Source of the DNA: DASWJS01 sp036397035
Lineage (GTDB): Bacteria > Actinomycetota > AC-67
Assembly (NCBI GenBank): GCA_036397035.1
Contig: DASWJS010000007.1
Span: forward strand, 182,830-246,829
DNA length: 64,000 bases
Direction: 5' to 3'
A program made the translations under genes and the position numbers. This document shows positions 41,350-50,294 of this stretch, piece after piece; the stretch's first letter is position 1; every line of letters begins with the position of its first letter. Below the pieces are notes generated by a model that had not been told where the DNA came from, searched no databases, and saw only the letters and a program-made list of their open reading frames with translations.

Positions 41350-42453
41350 ATGCTCGACGAACGACTCGCGGAACGCCTCGGCCAAGCCAGTGAACGCTTC
41401 GCCGAAGTCGAGCGTCTCCTGAGCGACCCGGCCGTCACGGCCGACCCGGCGAAGCTGCGCGAGCTGGGCAAGGAGCACGCCGATCTGCGCCCGCTGGTGG
41501 ACGGGCTGAAAACCTATCGCGCCGGCGAGGCCGATCTCGTCACCGCGCGCGAGATGCTGAGCGGGGCGGCCGACGACGACGCCGCGATGCTGCGGGAGGA
41601 AATCGCCGCGATCGCCGATCGCCTGGCCGAGCTGGAGTCGACGCTGCGCGACATGCTCGCGCCGAAGGACCCGCGCGACGACAAGGACGTCATCGTCGAG
41701 GTCCGTTCCGCGGCCGGGGGCGACGAGGCCGCCCTGTTCGCAGGCGACCTGTTCCAGATGTACTCGCGCTACGCGGAGGCCAGGCGCTGGAAGGTGGAGG
41801 TGCTGACGGCGAGTCCTTCGGACGTGGGCGGCTTCAAGGAGGTCACATTCGCCGTCAAGGGCAAGGGCGCGTACTCGCGCCTGAAGTACGAGTCCGGCGT
41901 GCACCGGGTCCAGCGAATCCCCGCGACGGAGTCGCAGGGCCGCATCCACACCTCGACCGCGACCGTCGCCGTCCTTCCGGAGGCCGAAGAGGTCGACGTC
42001 GCGATCGACCGCGACGACCTGGAGATCGTGGTCTACCGGTCGAGCGGGCCCGGCGGGCAGTCGGTCAACACGACCGACTCGGCGGTGCGCATCACGCACA
42101 AGCCGACCGGCGAGGTCGTCGCGTGCCAGGACGAGCGCTCGCAGCTCCAGAACAAGGAGCGCGCGCTGCGGATCCTGCGCGCGCGGCTGCTGCAGCGCGC
42201 CGAGGCGGAGCAGCGCGCGCGGATCGCCGCGGAACGCAAGGGACAGGTCGGGGCCGGGGAGCGCGCGGAGAAGATCCGCACCTACAACTTCCCGCAGAAC
42301 CGCGTGACGGACCACCGCATCAAGCTCACGCTCCACCGGCTCCCGCACGTGCTCGACGGCGGCCTCGACGAACTGGTCGACGCGCTCGCGCTGAAGGACC
42401 GAGCGGACTTGCTCGGCGGTTCGAACGGCGCCGCCGATCGTGCCGACTCGTGA
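41350..42453 (+). CDS. prfA: peptide chain release factor 1
   Basis: A 367-residue class I release factor. The peptidyl-hydrolysis motif GGQ is at 235-237 (SSGPGGQSVNTTDSAVR), and the stop-codon recognition region (RIPATESQGRIHTSTATV) is of the RF1 type, containing the P-A-T region for UAA and UAG. Recognition of UGA is by RF2, so RF1 would not compete with selenocysteine reading at TGA. prmC, which methylates this GGQ, follows with an overlapping start. Confidence 0.97.
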   Translation: MLDERLAERLGQASERFAEVERLLSDPAVTADPAKLRELGKEHADLRPLVDGLKTYRAGEADLVTAREMLSGAADDDAAMLREEIAAIADRLAELESTLRDMLAPKDPRDDKDVIVEVRSAAGGDEAALFAGDLFQMYSRYAEARRWKVEVLTASPSDVGGFKEVTFAVKGKGAYSRLKYESGVHRVQRIPATESQGRIHTSTATVAVLPEAEEVDVAIDRDDLEIVVYRSSGPGGQSVNTTDSAVRITHKPTGEVVACQDERSQLQNKERALRILRARLLQRAEAEQRARIAAERKGQVGAGERAEKIRTYNFPQNRVTDHRIKLTLHRLPHVLDGGLDELVDALALKDRADLLGGSNGAADRADS

Positions 42454-43307
42454 CGCTGCGCGAGCTGCTCGACGACGCGACGGCCCGCCTCGAAGCCGCC
42501 GGGATCGAGTCCGCGCGCACCGACGCCGAGTGGATGGCCGCGTGCGTCCTGGGCGAGCGCCGCTCGACCATGCTCGCCGACCCCGACCGCGAGATCGAGC
42601 CGTCGCCGGCCGGGTCCTTCGGCGCGATGCTCGCCCGCCGCGCGCGCCGGGAGCCGCTCGCCTACATCGTCGGCACGGTGAGCTTCCGCGGACTGGAGCT
42701 GGAGGTCGGACCGGGCACGCTCGTCCCCCGGCCGGAGACCGAGGTGACGGCGGCTCGCGCGATCGAGCGGACGCGCGCGCGCGGACCGCGCCCGACCGTC
42801 GTCGACGTCGGCACGGGCTGCGGCGCGATCGCGCTGTCGATCGGCGCCGAGGTCCCCGAGGCGCGCATCTTCGCCACCGAGTCCTCGGGCGCCGCGCGCG
42901 GCTGGGCGTTGCGCAACCTGGCGCGCACGGGCCTGCGCTGCACGCTGCTGCCGGGCGACCTGCTGAGCCCGCTGCACCCCGCGCTCGGCAACGGCGTGGA
43001 CATCGTGGTGTCCAACCCGCCGTACGTGTCCGACGGCGAGTGGAAGACGCTCATGCCCGAGGTGTGCCGCTACGAGCCGAAGGAGGCCGTCGTCGGCGGG
43101 CCGACGGGAATGGAGGTCATCGACGCGCTGGTCAACCAGTCGCGCATGTGGCTCGCGCCGGGCGGATGGCTCGTGCTGGAGGTCGCGCCCTCGCAGACGC
43201 GCGACGTGACGACCTTGCTGCTGTCGAAGGACTACGACGCGGTGACCGTGACGCGCGACCTCGCCGGGCGAGAGCGCGTGGTCGAAGCCCGCTGGGGTTT
43301 GCGGTGA
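42450..43307 (+). CDS. prmC: release factor glutamine methyltransferase PrmC
   Basis: A 285-residue SAM-dependent methyltransferase that modifies the Gln of the release factor GGQ motif. It has the helical N domain (TLRELLDDATARLEAAGIES), VPRPETEV, SAM motif VVDVGTGCGAIALSI and the catalytic NPPYV. GTG 42450 overlaps the prfA stop by 4 bases. Confidence 0.95.
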   Translation: MTLRELLDDATARLEAAGIESARTDAEWMAACVLGERRSTMLADPDREIEPSPAGSFGAMLARRARREPLAYIVGTVSFRGLELEVGPGTLVPRPETEVTAARAIERTRARGPRPTVVDVGTGCGAIALSIGAEVPEARIFATESSGAARGWALRNLARTGLRCTLLPGDLLSPLHPALGNGVDIVVSNPPYVSDGEWKTLMPEVCRYEPKEAVVGGPTGMEVIDALVNQSRMWLAPGGWLVLEVAPSQTRDVTTLLLSKDYDAVTVTRDLAGRERVVEARWGLR

Positions 43308-43957
43308 GCGAGACCTTCGTCCTCGCCGGCGACCGGGAGGCCGGGATCGCCGCCGCGGTCCGCGCGCTGCGCGCCGGCGACCTCGCCGTGCTCCCGACCG
43401 ACACGGTCTACGGGCTGGCCGCCGACGCGTTCGTGCCCGGCGCGACCGCGAAGGTCTTCGCCCTGAAGCAGCGACCGCGATCGTTGCCGCTGCCGGTGCT
43501 GGTCGAGCGGCCCAAGCAGGCGTGGGCGATGACCGCCAGCGTCCCGGCGGGCGCGGAAGCGCTCGCGTCGGAATTCTGGCCGGGCCCCTTGACGCTCGTG
43601 CTCCCGGTCGCGGCGGACCTCGAGCAGGACCTCGGCGAGAGCCGCGGCACCGTCGCGGTGCGGATGCCCGCGAACGAGCACGCGCTGGAGGTGATCAGGC
43701 GAGCGGGGCCGCTCGCGGTCACGAGCGCGAACATCACCGGCCAGCCGACGCCCGCCACGGTGCCCCTCATTCGGGTTCGGCTCGGCGAAGCGGTCGCCGT
43801 CTACCTCGACGCCGGCCCGGCGGAGGGCGAGCGGGGCTCGACCATCGTCGACCTCTCCGGCGCCGTGCCGGCCCTGCTTCGCGAGGGTCCGGTCGGGCGC
43901 GACGAGGTCGAGCGCGCGCTCGGAGGGCCGGTGAGAACAAAGCCGCGACACGCGTAG
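43304..43957 (+). CDS. threonylcarbamoyl-AMP synthase (Sua5/YrdC/TsaC family)
   Basis: A 217-residue YrdC-fold protein making threonylcarbamoyl-AMP for the t6A37 change of tRNAs. It has LPTDTVYGLAADAF, KQRPRSLPLPVLV, FWPGPLTLVLP, VAVRMPANEHAL and SANITGQPTP. It is TsaC-like, without a full Sua5 domain. The GTG overlaps prmC; the same pair (hemK, Rv1301) is found in M. tuberculosis. Confidence 0.94.
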   Translation: MSETFVLAGDREAGIAAAVRALRAGDLAVLPTDTVYGLAADAFVPGATAKVFALKQRPRSLPLPVLVERPKQAWAMTASVPAGAEALASEFWPGPLTLVLPVAADLEQDLGESRGTVAVRMPANEHALEVIRRAGPLAVTSANITGQPTPATVPLIRVRLGEAVAVYLDAGPAEGERGSTIVDLSGAVPALLREGPVGRDEVERALGGPVRTKPRHA

Positions 43958-43983
43958 GCGCGCCGCCACGCCGAAGCCGAAGT

Positions 43984-44008
43984 GTTCCATCGTCCCGTGA
44001 CGGGGCAT
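43984..44008 (+). promoter_or_regulatory. SigB-type promoter of the stress sensor operon
   Basis: GTTC (43984-43987) and GGGCAT (44003-44008) are spaced by 15 bases, close to the SigB/SigF consensus GTTT-N15-17-GGGTAT with one change in each half. The transcript would start near 44015 and give a leader of about 12 bases before ATG 44027. Confidence 0.55.
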
Positions 44009-44026
44009 ACCATTGCCCGAAGGGGC

Positions 44027-47000
44027 ATGAGCCGGCTCACTCGAGGTGCCATGCGACACACGCAGGAAGACGGAGGGCGTTCGACCCCGGCGAGGGTCGC
44101 CTCCGCGGGCGCGTACGCGGGCAGGGTCCTGCTGGTCGCCGCGGTCTACTACGCGTCCGGGCAACTGGGGCTCCGGCTGGCGCTGGTCGAGGAGATCGTC
44201 ACGCCGCTGTGGCCGTCCACCGGCATCGCCCTGGTTGCGTTCTTCCTGTTCGGTCCCCGGATCTGGCCCGGCGTCGCGGTCCCGGCGTTCGCGATCAACC
44301 TGCCGCTGGTTTCCTCGCCGTGGATCGCGCTCGGCATCGCAGCCGGCAACACGCTCGCTCCGATGCTGGCGTGGTGGGTGCTGAAGGCGACCGGCTTCCG
44401 GCGGCAGCTCGACCGTACGCGCGACGCGCTCGCCCTCATCGGCCTGGGCGCGCTGGGCGCGATGGTCTTCAGCGCCACCGGCGGCACCCTTCTGCTGATC
44501 GCGAGCGACGTGATCGAGCCCGACCGGTTCCTGGGCATCTGGTCGGTGTGGTGGACCGGCGACGCGATGGGGATCCTGGCCGTCGCGCCCTTCTTGTTCG
44601 TCGTGTGGTCGTGGAGGCCGTCCGGGAGCGTGCGATGGACGCGGGCGGCCGAAGCGGTGGCGCTGGCGCTCGTCATCGGGGGCGTGTCGCTCTTGCTGCT
44701 CCGGACCGAGCAGCCCGCGTGGGTGCTGATCTTCCCTGCGCTCGGCTGGGCGTCGTGGCGCTTCCAGCAGCGTGCCGCGGGCCCGGCGGCGTTCGTCGCC
44801 ATCTCCGTGGCGAGCTACGCGGCTGCGCGCGACGCGGGCTCCTTCGGCGGGGGCACGCTGCTGACGACCATGGCGGGCTTGCAAGCGTTCAACGCCGCGG
44901 TCGCGTTCACGTCGTTCTTCTTCGCGGCGATCGTGGCCGAGCGCGAGCGGGTGCGGCGCGAGCTGGAGCACGCGACCGTCGTCCTGGAGGACGCCGTCGG
45001 GCTCCGCACGGCGGAGCTGGCGGCCGCGAACGAGCTGCTGGAGGCCGAGATCGCCGAGCGCGCCGAGGCGAACCGCGCGTTGCGAGAGAGCGAGGCCGAC
45101 CTGCGCACCGTCTTCGACTCGGCCTCGATCGGCATGGTGCAGTGCGACCTTCAGGGCCGCATCCGAATGGCCAACGCGGCGTTCCGGCGGCTCACCGGGC
45201 TCGCCGAGGACGACCTTCGATCCCGCTCGCTGTCGTCTCTGACGACGAGCGCGGACCGCGAGCGCTTCGACGACCTGTTCGGGCGGATGCGCCGCGGCGA
45301 GATCGCCGGGTTCGAGGTCGAGCAACGCCTCGACCGCGCCGAGGGCGGCGACGTGTGGGTGAACGCGACGGTCGCGCTCGTCCGCGGCACCGGCGACGAG
45401 CCGCGCTTCGTCCAGGCCGCGCTCGGCGACCTGTCGGAGCGCAAACGTGCGGAATCGTTGCAGCGCGCCGAGCAGGAGCGGGCGCGGCTCGGCATGTACT
45501 TCGCCGAGATGCCGGCGATGATCTGCATCACGCACGGTCCGGAGCACTCGGTCGAGTTCGCCAACGAGGCGTTCCTGAAGGTTGCGCGCGCGAGCCGGGA
45601 CGTGGTGGGGACGCCGGCGCGCGAGGCGTTCCCCGTGCTCGATCGCCAGGGGTTCTTCGACCAGATGGACGCGGTGCTCGAAAGCGGCGAGCCCCGCACG
45701 GCGGCCGAAGCCGCGGTCGAGCGCGTCTCCGGGCGGGGCGGCGGCGTCGAGCGCGCGTACTACAACGTCGCCTACCAGCCGCTCGTCGGCCCGGACGGCC
45801 GCGTCGAGGGCATCCTGACCCACGGCGTCGACGTGACGACGGCCGTGCTCGCGCGCGCGCAGATCGGCCAGTCCTTCGCGCTGCTCGACACGCTGCTGGC
45901 GACGGCGCCGGCGGGCTTCGCGCTGTTTGACGAGGACCTCCGCGTGATCCGCGTCAACGATCGTCTGGCGCGGGTGCTCGGGGTTTCGGTCGACGCCTGC
46001 ATGGGGCAGTCGCCCGCCGAGGCGTTCCCGTCGATCGCGCCCGACATCGAGCCGCGATTGCGGTTCGTGATCGAGCAGCGCCAGCCGGTCGCCGACGTCG
46101 AGATCGCCATCCCGTCGCGCCGGAACGGCGAAGCCAGGTACTGGTCTGCGAGCTTCTACCCCGTGCGGACGCCCGACGGAGCGCTGCTGGGCGTGGGGAC
46201 CGTGATGGTCGACATCTCCGAGCGGAAGCGCTCCGAGATCCTTCTGATGAGCCAGAAGGAAGCGCTGGAGGCGATCGCGCGCGAAGGCGGCCTCGCGACC
46301 GTGCTGGAGTCGCTCGCGAAGCTCGTCGAGAGCCGCTGCCGGGAGGACGTGCGCGTCGCCGTCATGGTGCTGGACGAGCAGCGCCGGCGGCTGCGCCTGG
46401 GCGCGGCTCCGAGCGTGCCCGAGGCGTTCGGAGCCGCGATCGACGGCCTGCCCGTGGACGAGACCTCGGGGTCGTGCGCGGCCGCGGCGGCTACGCGAAA
46501 GCGAGTCGTCGTGGCCGACATCGCCACGCATCCGAGCTGGTCGTCCTCGCGCGACATCGCGCTGGCGCACGGACTGCACGCCGCGTGGTCCTCGCCGATC
46601 GTCGCGTCGGACGGCGCGGTGCTCGGCACGTGCTGCATGTACGCGACGCAAGCGCGCGCGCCCGTCCCGCCGGAGCTTGCGCTGCTGGACATCCTGACGT
46701 CCAGCGCCGCGATCGCGATCGAACGCGACCACGTCGAAAAGGCGCGCGAGCACATGCGCGAGCGCGAGCGGCGCGCCGACCAGGAGCTGTACGAGCGCGA
46801 GCACCGGATCGCCGAGACCCTTCAGCGCAGCATGCTCCCCGAGGTGCTGCCCGACGTGCCCGACATCGAGGTGGCCGCCCGCTACATCCCCGCGAGCGGT
46901 CACGCGGAGGTCGGCGGCGACTGGTACGACGTCTTCTCGATGCGTGACGGCAGGCTCGGGATCGTGATCGGCGACGTCGCGGGACACGGCGTCGCCGCCG

Positions 47001-47905
47001 CCGCGGCCATGGGCCAGGTCCGTGTTGCGTTGCGCGCCTACGCGATGGAGAGCCTCTCACCGTCCGAGTCGCTGCGCCGGCTGAACGGCTTGCTGCTGGA
47101 GTTCCAGCCCGGGTCCATGGCCACGCTGGCGTACGCGCACCTGGACCCGGACACCTGGACGGTGGAGGTCGCGCGCGCCGGCCATCCCGCTCCCCTGGTC
47201 GCGTCCGCGCGCGGCGTCGACGTCGTGCGCGGCGCCCCCGCGCCACCGATCGGCGTGGCGCCGTCGGTCGAGTACGCCGAATCGTCGTTCTCGCTGGACC
47301 CGGACGCGACGCTGCTCTTCTACACCGACGGCCTGATCGAGCGCAGAAGGGAGTCGCTCGACGAGGGCATCGAGCGTCTGCGCACGGTCCTGGAATCCGG
47401 GCCGGAAGACCTCGAGGCGATGTGCGACCACGTCGTCGAGACCATGCTGGGAGAAAGCGAGTCGTCGGACGACGTGGCGTTGCTGGCGGTCCGCGCGGTT
47501 AGGCAGAGCGGCAGGCCCTTGCGTCTCGAGCTGCCCGCCCAGCCGGCCCGGCTCCCGGCCATTCGCCGCGTCATGGGACGGTGGCTGAGGCAGAACGGGT
47601 TCGCCGACGACGAGGCGGCGGACGTGACGCTGGCGTGCGCGGAGGCATGCGCAAACGCTATACAGCATGCCTACGACGGGCGGGAGGGGACGCTGGCGCT
47701 GGATGCGTCGGTCCAGGACGGGGCAGTGAGCATCCGCGTGCGGGATCACGGGTCGTGGAAGCCCGAGGGGGAGCCGCACGAGGAGAGCGGACGCGGGATG
47801 CGCCTGATGCGCGCCGTGATGGACTCGGTGGACGTGGTTGCGACGAACGAAGGGACGGAGGTCCGGATGCGGCGACGGGTCGGAGCGCTGATCGGCCATG
47901 ACTGA
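44027..47905 (+). CDS. MASE1-PAS-PAS-PAS-GAF-SpoIIE-HATPase stress sensor
   Basis: A 1,292-residue membrane sensor. Order: MASE1 membrane domain (about 25-300, YASGQLGLRLA, TPLWPSTGIALVAFFLFGPR), coiled coil, three PAS domains (about 356-478, 484-609, 616-738), GAF (745-904), SpoIIE/PP2C phosphatase (928-1158, with GGDWYDVF, GDVAGHG and DDVALL), and an RsbW-like HATPase (1165-1291, EACANAIQHAY). It combines in one chain the RsbU-like phosphatase that frees a STAS antagonist and an anti-sigma-type kinase. The first ATG after the SigB-type promoter is 44027; an upstream GTG at 43982 would precede the promoter. A STAS gene follows with a start overlap. Confidence 0.92.
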   Translation: MSRLTRGAMRHTQEDGGRSTPARVASAGAYAGRVLLVAAVYYASGQLGLRLALVEEIVTPLWPSTGIALVAFFLFGPRIWPGVAVPAFAINLPLVSSPWIALGIAAGNTLAPMLAWWVLKATGFRRQLDRTRDALALIGLGALGAMVFSATGGTLLLIASDVIEPDRFLGIWSVWWTGDAMGILAVAPFLFVVWSWRPSGSVRWTRAAEAVALALVIGGVSLLLLRTEQPAWVLIFPALGWASWRFQQRAAGPAAFVAISVASYAAARDAGSFGGGTLLTTMAGLQAFNAAVAFTSFFFAAIVAERERVRRELEHATVVLEDAVGLRTAELAAANELLEAEIAERAEANRALRESEADLRTVFDSASIGMVQCDLQGRIRMANAAFRRLTGLAEDDLRSRSLSSLTTSADRERFDDLFGRMRRGEIAGFEVEQRLDRAEGGDVWVNATVALVRGTGDEPRFVQAALGDLSERKRAESLQRAEQERARLGMYFAEMPAMICITHGPEHSVEFANEAFLKVARASRDVVGTPAREAFPVLDRQGFFDQMDAVLESGEPRTAAEAAVERVSGRGGGVERAYYNVAYQPLVGPDGRVEGILTHGVDVTTAVLARAQIGQSFALLDTLLATAPAGFALFDEDLRVIRVNDRLARVLGVSVDACMGQSPAEAFPSIAPDIEPRLRFVIEQRQPVADVEIAIPSRRNGEARYWSASFYPVRTPDGALLGVGTVMVDISERKRSEILLMSQKEALEAIAREGGLATVLESLAKLVESRCREDVRVAVMVLDEQRRRLRLGAAPSVPEAFGAAIDGLPVDETSGSCAAAAATRKRVVVADIATHPSWSSSRDIALAHGLHAAWSSPIVASDGAVLGTCCMYATQARAPVPPELALLDILTSSAAIAIERDHVEKAREHMRERERRADQELYEREHRIAETLQRSMLPEVLPDVPDIEVAARYIPASGHAEVGGDWYDVFSMRDGRLGIVIGDVAGHGVAAAAAMGQVRVALRAYAMESLSPSESLRRLNGLLLEFQPGSMATLAYAHLDPDTWTVEVARAGHPAPLVASARGVDVVRGAPAPPIGVAPSVEYAESSFSLDPDATLLFYTDGLIERRRESLDEGIERLRTVLESGPEDLEAMCDHVVETMLGESESSDDVALLAVRAVRQSGRPLRLELPAQPARLPAIRRVMGRWLRQNGFADDEAADVTLACAEACANAIQHAYDGREGTLALDASVQDGAVSIRVRDHGSWKPEGEPHEESGRGMRLMRAVMDSVDVVATNEGTEVRMRRRVGALIGHD

Positions 47906-48245
47906 TCCCATGGCGTACGTGGAGACCGAGGGCCGGGGCGACCTGGCCATCGCGCACGTCGTCGGCGAGGTGGACCTTTCCAACGTGGAGGAGATCGCCA
48001 AGGCGCTGGACTCCGAGACCGCCGACCGCGCGCGGCGTCACGTCGTGGACCTGACCCGCACGACCTATTTCGACAGCGCGGGCGTGCGCATGCTGTTCGC
48101 GCTGGCCACCCGGCTCCGCAGCCGCAAGCAAGAGCTGATAGTCGTGGCGCCCCCGTCCGGCGTCGTCCGGCGAATCATCGACCTGACCGACGTGACGCAG
48201 GTGTGCCCGGTATACGAGAGCCTCGATCAGATCCCGGCCGGGTAG
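47898..48245 (+). CDS. STAS-domain anti-sigma factor antagonist
   Basis: A 115-residue RsbV-like STAS protein. The phosphorylatable serine is in TTYFDSAGVRMLFAL. It starts with ATG overlapping the sensor gene by 8 bases, so it is the likely direct substrate of the sensor's SpoIIE phosphatase and HATPase kinase. When dephosphorylated it should bind an anti-sigma ATPase and free the sigma factor. Confidence 0.92.
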   Translation: MTDPMAYVETEGRGDLAIAHVVGEVDLSNVEEIAKALDSETADRARRHVVDLTRTTYFDSAGVRMLFALATRLRSRKQELIVVAPPSGVVRRIIDLTDVTQVCPVYESLDQIPAG

Positions 48246-48269
48246 CTGCCGGGAGCCGCGTCCGGCACC

Positions 48270-48295
48270 GTTTCAAGACCCGCCGGCGAGGGCAT
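48270..48295 (+). promoter_or_regulatory. SigB-type promoter
   Basis: GTTT (48270-48273), 16 bases, GGGCAT (48290-48295); one change from GGGTAT. A start near 48302 puts the 5' end about 4 bases before GTG 48306, almost leaderless. Confidence 0.65.
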
Positions 48296-48305
48296 CTCAC
48301 CAAGT

Positions 48306-48803
48306 GTGGTCCAGTCAGGCTCCCTCATCGCCCGGTTCGACGAGCCGGAGCACGTACGCAAAGCGTTGCAGTCCCTCAGTCGCGCCGGCGTCGACGGCGT
48401 GCAGGCATCGTTGATCGGTCCGAGCGCCGCGCGCGCGGAGATCGCAATCGAGCGCGAGACCGCGACGGCCGATCGGCGCGAGATGAAGTGGCTGCTGCCT
48501 CGAGTCGTCGCCGGCGCGGTCGCGGGCATGGGCCTCGCGGCCCTGCTGGGAGCCTTGCTGGCGGGGATCCTTTCGATCGACGCCGGGCTCGCGCTGATCA
48601 TCGGGCTCGTGGCCGCGGGAGCGCTCGTCGGGGCATACGCGGGAGGAGTGCTGGCCCTGCCGCTGAACGACGACTTCGAGCTGACGTTCGCGGATTGGGA
48701 CGGCGAAGCGATCTACCTGGAAGTGACCGTTCCCTCGCACGTGCGCGATCGGGTCGGCGCGCTGCTCGACGAGCTGGGCGCGGAGCGCTTGACGCGCCGG
48801 TAG
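48306..48803 (+). CDS. membrane protein with two adjoining helices, likely SigB target
   Basis: A 165-residue protein. A soluble ferredoxin-like first part (SGSLIARFDEPEHVRKALQS, LSRAGVDGVQASLIG) is followed by two glycine-rich membrane helices (about 61-110: VAGAVAGMGLAALLGALLAG and LALIIGLVAAGALVGAYAGG), then a second soluble part (DFELTFADWDGEAIYLEVTV). This is like general-stress proteins of the YflT/GsiB-neighbour type with a glycine-zipper hairpin, but I cannot name a family with certainty. A SigB-type promoter stands right before it. Confidence 0.7.
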   Translation: MVQSGSLIARFDEPEHVRKALQSLSRAGVDGVQASLIGPSAARAEIAIERETATADRREMKWLLPRVVAGAVAGMGLAALLGALLAGILSIDAGLALIIGLVAAGALVGAYAGGVLALPLNDDFELTFADWDGEAIYLEVTVPSHVRDRVGALLDELGAERLTRR

Positions 48804-48839
48804 CCGGCCCGCGGCCGGCGCCGGCGGTCCTTCCGGACC
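48803..48839. terminator. two back-to-back hairpins between convergent genes
   Basis: GCCGGC-CCGCG-GCCGGC (48803-48819) and GGTCC-TTCC-GGACC (48826-48839) lie in the 40 bp between two convergent stress genes. There is no T run, so they may work as hairpin-only terminators in either direction or simply protect 3' ends. Confidence 0.35.
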
Positions 48840-48843
48840 TGCG

Positions 48844-49032
48844 TCAGCGGTACTTCGCCCGGCCCTTCCTGCGACGCCCGCCCAGCCGCCCGATCTTTCG
48901 GTAGAAGCTGATGCCGTAGCGCTTTCGCGTCGCGAGCCCGCCCTTGCGTCCCGCCTCGGCTTTGGCGCGGTGGACGCCGTCGTCCTGCGGACGAGTCTCC
49001 GGCGTTCCCGCCGCCATCCAAAGCCATGCCAT
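48844..49032 (-). CDS. small KGG-type stress protein
   Basis: A basic protein of about 62 residues whose core AEAGRKGGLATRKRYGISFY and KIGRLGGRRRKGRAKYR carries the two GG-containing repeats of the KGG/con-10/GsiB-type stress motif. Such small hydrophilic proteins build up in stationary phase and dryness. The start is uncertain: ATG 49032, ATG 49017 or an upstream GTG at 49062; none has a good ribosome site. It lies 46 bp after the SigB-type sigma gene in the same direction and is probably read in that operon. Confidence 0.65.
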   Translation of the reverse strand: MAWLWMAAGTPETRPQDDGVHRAKAEAGRKGGLATRKRYGISFYRKIGRLGGRRRKGRAKYR

Positions 49033-49078
49033 CGGTGCCCGGCGTACCCGCCCGCGCCGCACGCGAAACCACTCCGCG

Positions 49079-49855
49079 TCAGGGGCGGGTCGCGCGCCGG
49101 AGGTCCTCCAGCGTCCGGCGGAGGAGCCGGCTGACGTGCATCTGCGAGATGCCCAGCTTGTCGGCGATCCGGCGCTGGGGAAGTTCCTCGACGAATCGCA
49201 GGTAGAGCAGCGCCTGCTCGCGACGGGGCAGGCGGCGCAGCAGCGGGGCCACGTGCACCCAGCCCTCGATCACGTCGAACCGCACGTCCTCGATCGCGAC
49301 CTGCCTCCCGAGCGCGTCGTCGTGGCCCCCGTTCTCGTCGATGCTGTCGGTGCGGTAGGTCCCGCCGGCTTCCAGCGCCTCCAGGACGGCGTCGACGTCC
49401 ATGCCGGCGTGCTCGGCCAGCTCGGCGACCGTCGGCGAGCGCCCGAGCCGCTGCGGAAGCGTTTCCATCAGCCCCCGAAGCCGGAGCGCGCGCTCCTGGA
49501 GCCGGCGGGGGACGCGCACGGACCAGCCCGAGTCCCTGAAGTGCCGCTTGATCTCGCCCAGGATCGTCGGGATGGCGTAGGAGGAGAAGCGGGTCCCGGC
49601 TTCGGGATCGAACCGGCTTGCCGCCTTCACCAGCGCCAGGTTCGCCACCTGGAGCAAGTCCTCGAACGGCTCTCCGCGGTGCGCGAACCGCGACGCGAGG
49701 TGCTTCACGAGCGGCTCGTAGAGCCGCACGACCGTGTCGACGGCGTCGGGGGCGCCGTTGCCGAGCAGCTCCGCCGCGACGTCGTCGCGCTCGGCCGGAC
49801 TCGTCTCCGGTCCGTTCGTGAACGAGTCCTCGCGCGTCCCGGCCGCGACGATCAC
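49079..49855 (-). CDS. SigB/SigF-family RNA polymerase sigma factor
   Basis: A 258-residue general-stress sigma factor of group 3. Region 2: EPFEDLLQVANLALVKAASR with FSSYAIPTILGEIKRHFRD; region 3: LPQRLGRSPTVAELAEHAGM; region 4: LPRREQALLYLRFVEELPQR and GISQMHVSRLLRRTLEDL. GTG 49855 is preferred since it overlaps the stop of the anti-sigma gene upstream (GTGA), giving coupled synthesis of sigma and anti-sigma. Its own operon has a SigB-type promoter, so it is probably autoregulated. Confidence 0.93.
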   Translation of the reverse strand: MIVAAGTREDSFTNGPETSPAERDDVAAELLGNGAPDAVDTVVRLYEPLVKHLASRFAHRGEPFEDLLQVANLALVKAASRFDPEAGTRFSSYAIPTILGEIKRHFRDSGWSVRVPRRLQERALRLRGLMETLPQRLGRSPTVAELAEHAGMDVDAVLEALEAGGTYRTDSIDENGGHDDALGRQVAIEDVRFDVIEGWVHVAPLLRRLPRREQALLYLRFVEELPQRRIADKLGISQMHVSRLLRRTLEDLRRATRP

Positions 49856-50226
49856 CGCGCGCTCCCCAGTCGCAGATGGATCGCCGGCCCTGCCGTCGTC
49901 CACTCAAGGCGAGCACGGTCGGTGAGCGCGCGCAGCAAGGGCCAGGTCAGTGCCGGACCCGGCTCGACGCTGCGAACGCCGTTGGCCCCGTCGTCGACTC
50001 GCGCCACGATCCGCACCGTCGCCGGCGCGGAGTCCACCGCGGCGTGTAGGATGCGCGCTCCCGGCGCGATCGCCAGCAGGTAGCCGCAGGCCTCCGTCGT
50101 CGCCAGGCGCAGGTCGTCCACCTTGTCGATCGACAGGTCGGCCAGGGCGCCGAGCCCCGCGATCATCGAGCGGACGACCGGGATGTACTCGGTCCTGGCG
50201 GGCACGGCCAGCTTCACGGTGTTCAT
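49852..50226 (-). CDS. RsbW-like anti-sigma ATPase domain protein (degenerate N box)
   Basis: A 124-residue HATPase-fold protein (KLAVPARTEYIPVVRSMIAG, DDLRLATTEACGYLL) immediately upstream of, and overlapping, a SigB-type sigma gene, so it is very likely its anti-sigma factor. The N box, where kinases of this group have E-A-x-x-N, reads EACGYLLAIA with no Asn, and the later glycine-rich lid is also poor (DGANGVRSVEPGPALTW). It may therefore bind sigma without acting as a kinase. Confidence 0.82.
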   Translation of the reverse strand: MNTVKLAVPARTEYIPVVRSMIAGLGALADLSIDKVDDLRLATTEACGYLLAIAPGARILHAAVDSAPATVRIVARVDDGANGVRSVEPGPALTWPLLRALTDRARLEWTTAGPAIHLRLGSAR

Positions 50227-50241
50227 GGCCTCGATGGTTCG

Positions 50242-50266
50242 ATACCACCGGCCCCGCCGGCCAAAC
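50242..50266 (-). promoter_or_regulatory. SigB-type promoter of the anti-sigma/sigma operon
   Basis: On the minus strand GTTT (50263-50266), 15 bases, TGGTAT (50242-50247); five of six -10 bases match GGGTAT. It lies about 16 bases before ATG 50226. Its -35 stands back to back with the -35 of the divergent promoter at 50269. Confidence 0.6.
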
Positions 50267-50268
50267 AC

Positions 50269-50294
50269 GTTTGCCAGCCGCGGATGTGGGGTAG
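50269..50294 (+). promoter_or_regulatory. SigB-type promoter of the second STAS gene
   Basis: GTTT (50269-50272), 16 bases, GGGTAG (50289-50294). The transcript would start near 50301, about 4 bases before ATG 50305. With the minus-strand promoter it forms a divergent pair within 78 bp. Confidence 0.65.

Noticed and set aside
43232..46987. Very long open frame on the minus strand opposite the stress sensor
   Set aside because: It is a GC shadow of the plus-strand genes: Arg/His/Asp-rich without domains, and it lies over sua5 and the well-supported MASE1-PAS-SpoIIE gene.
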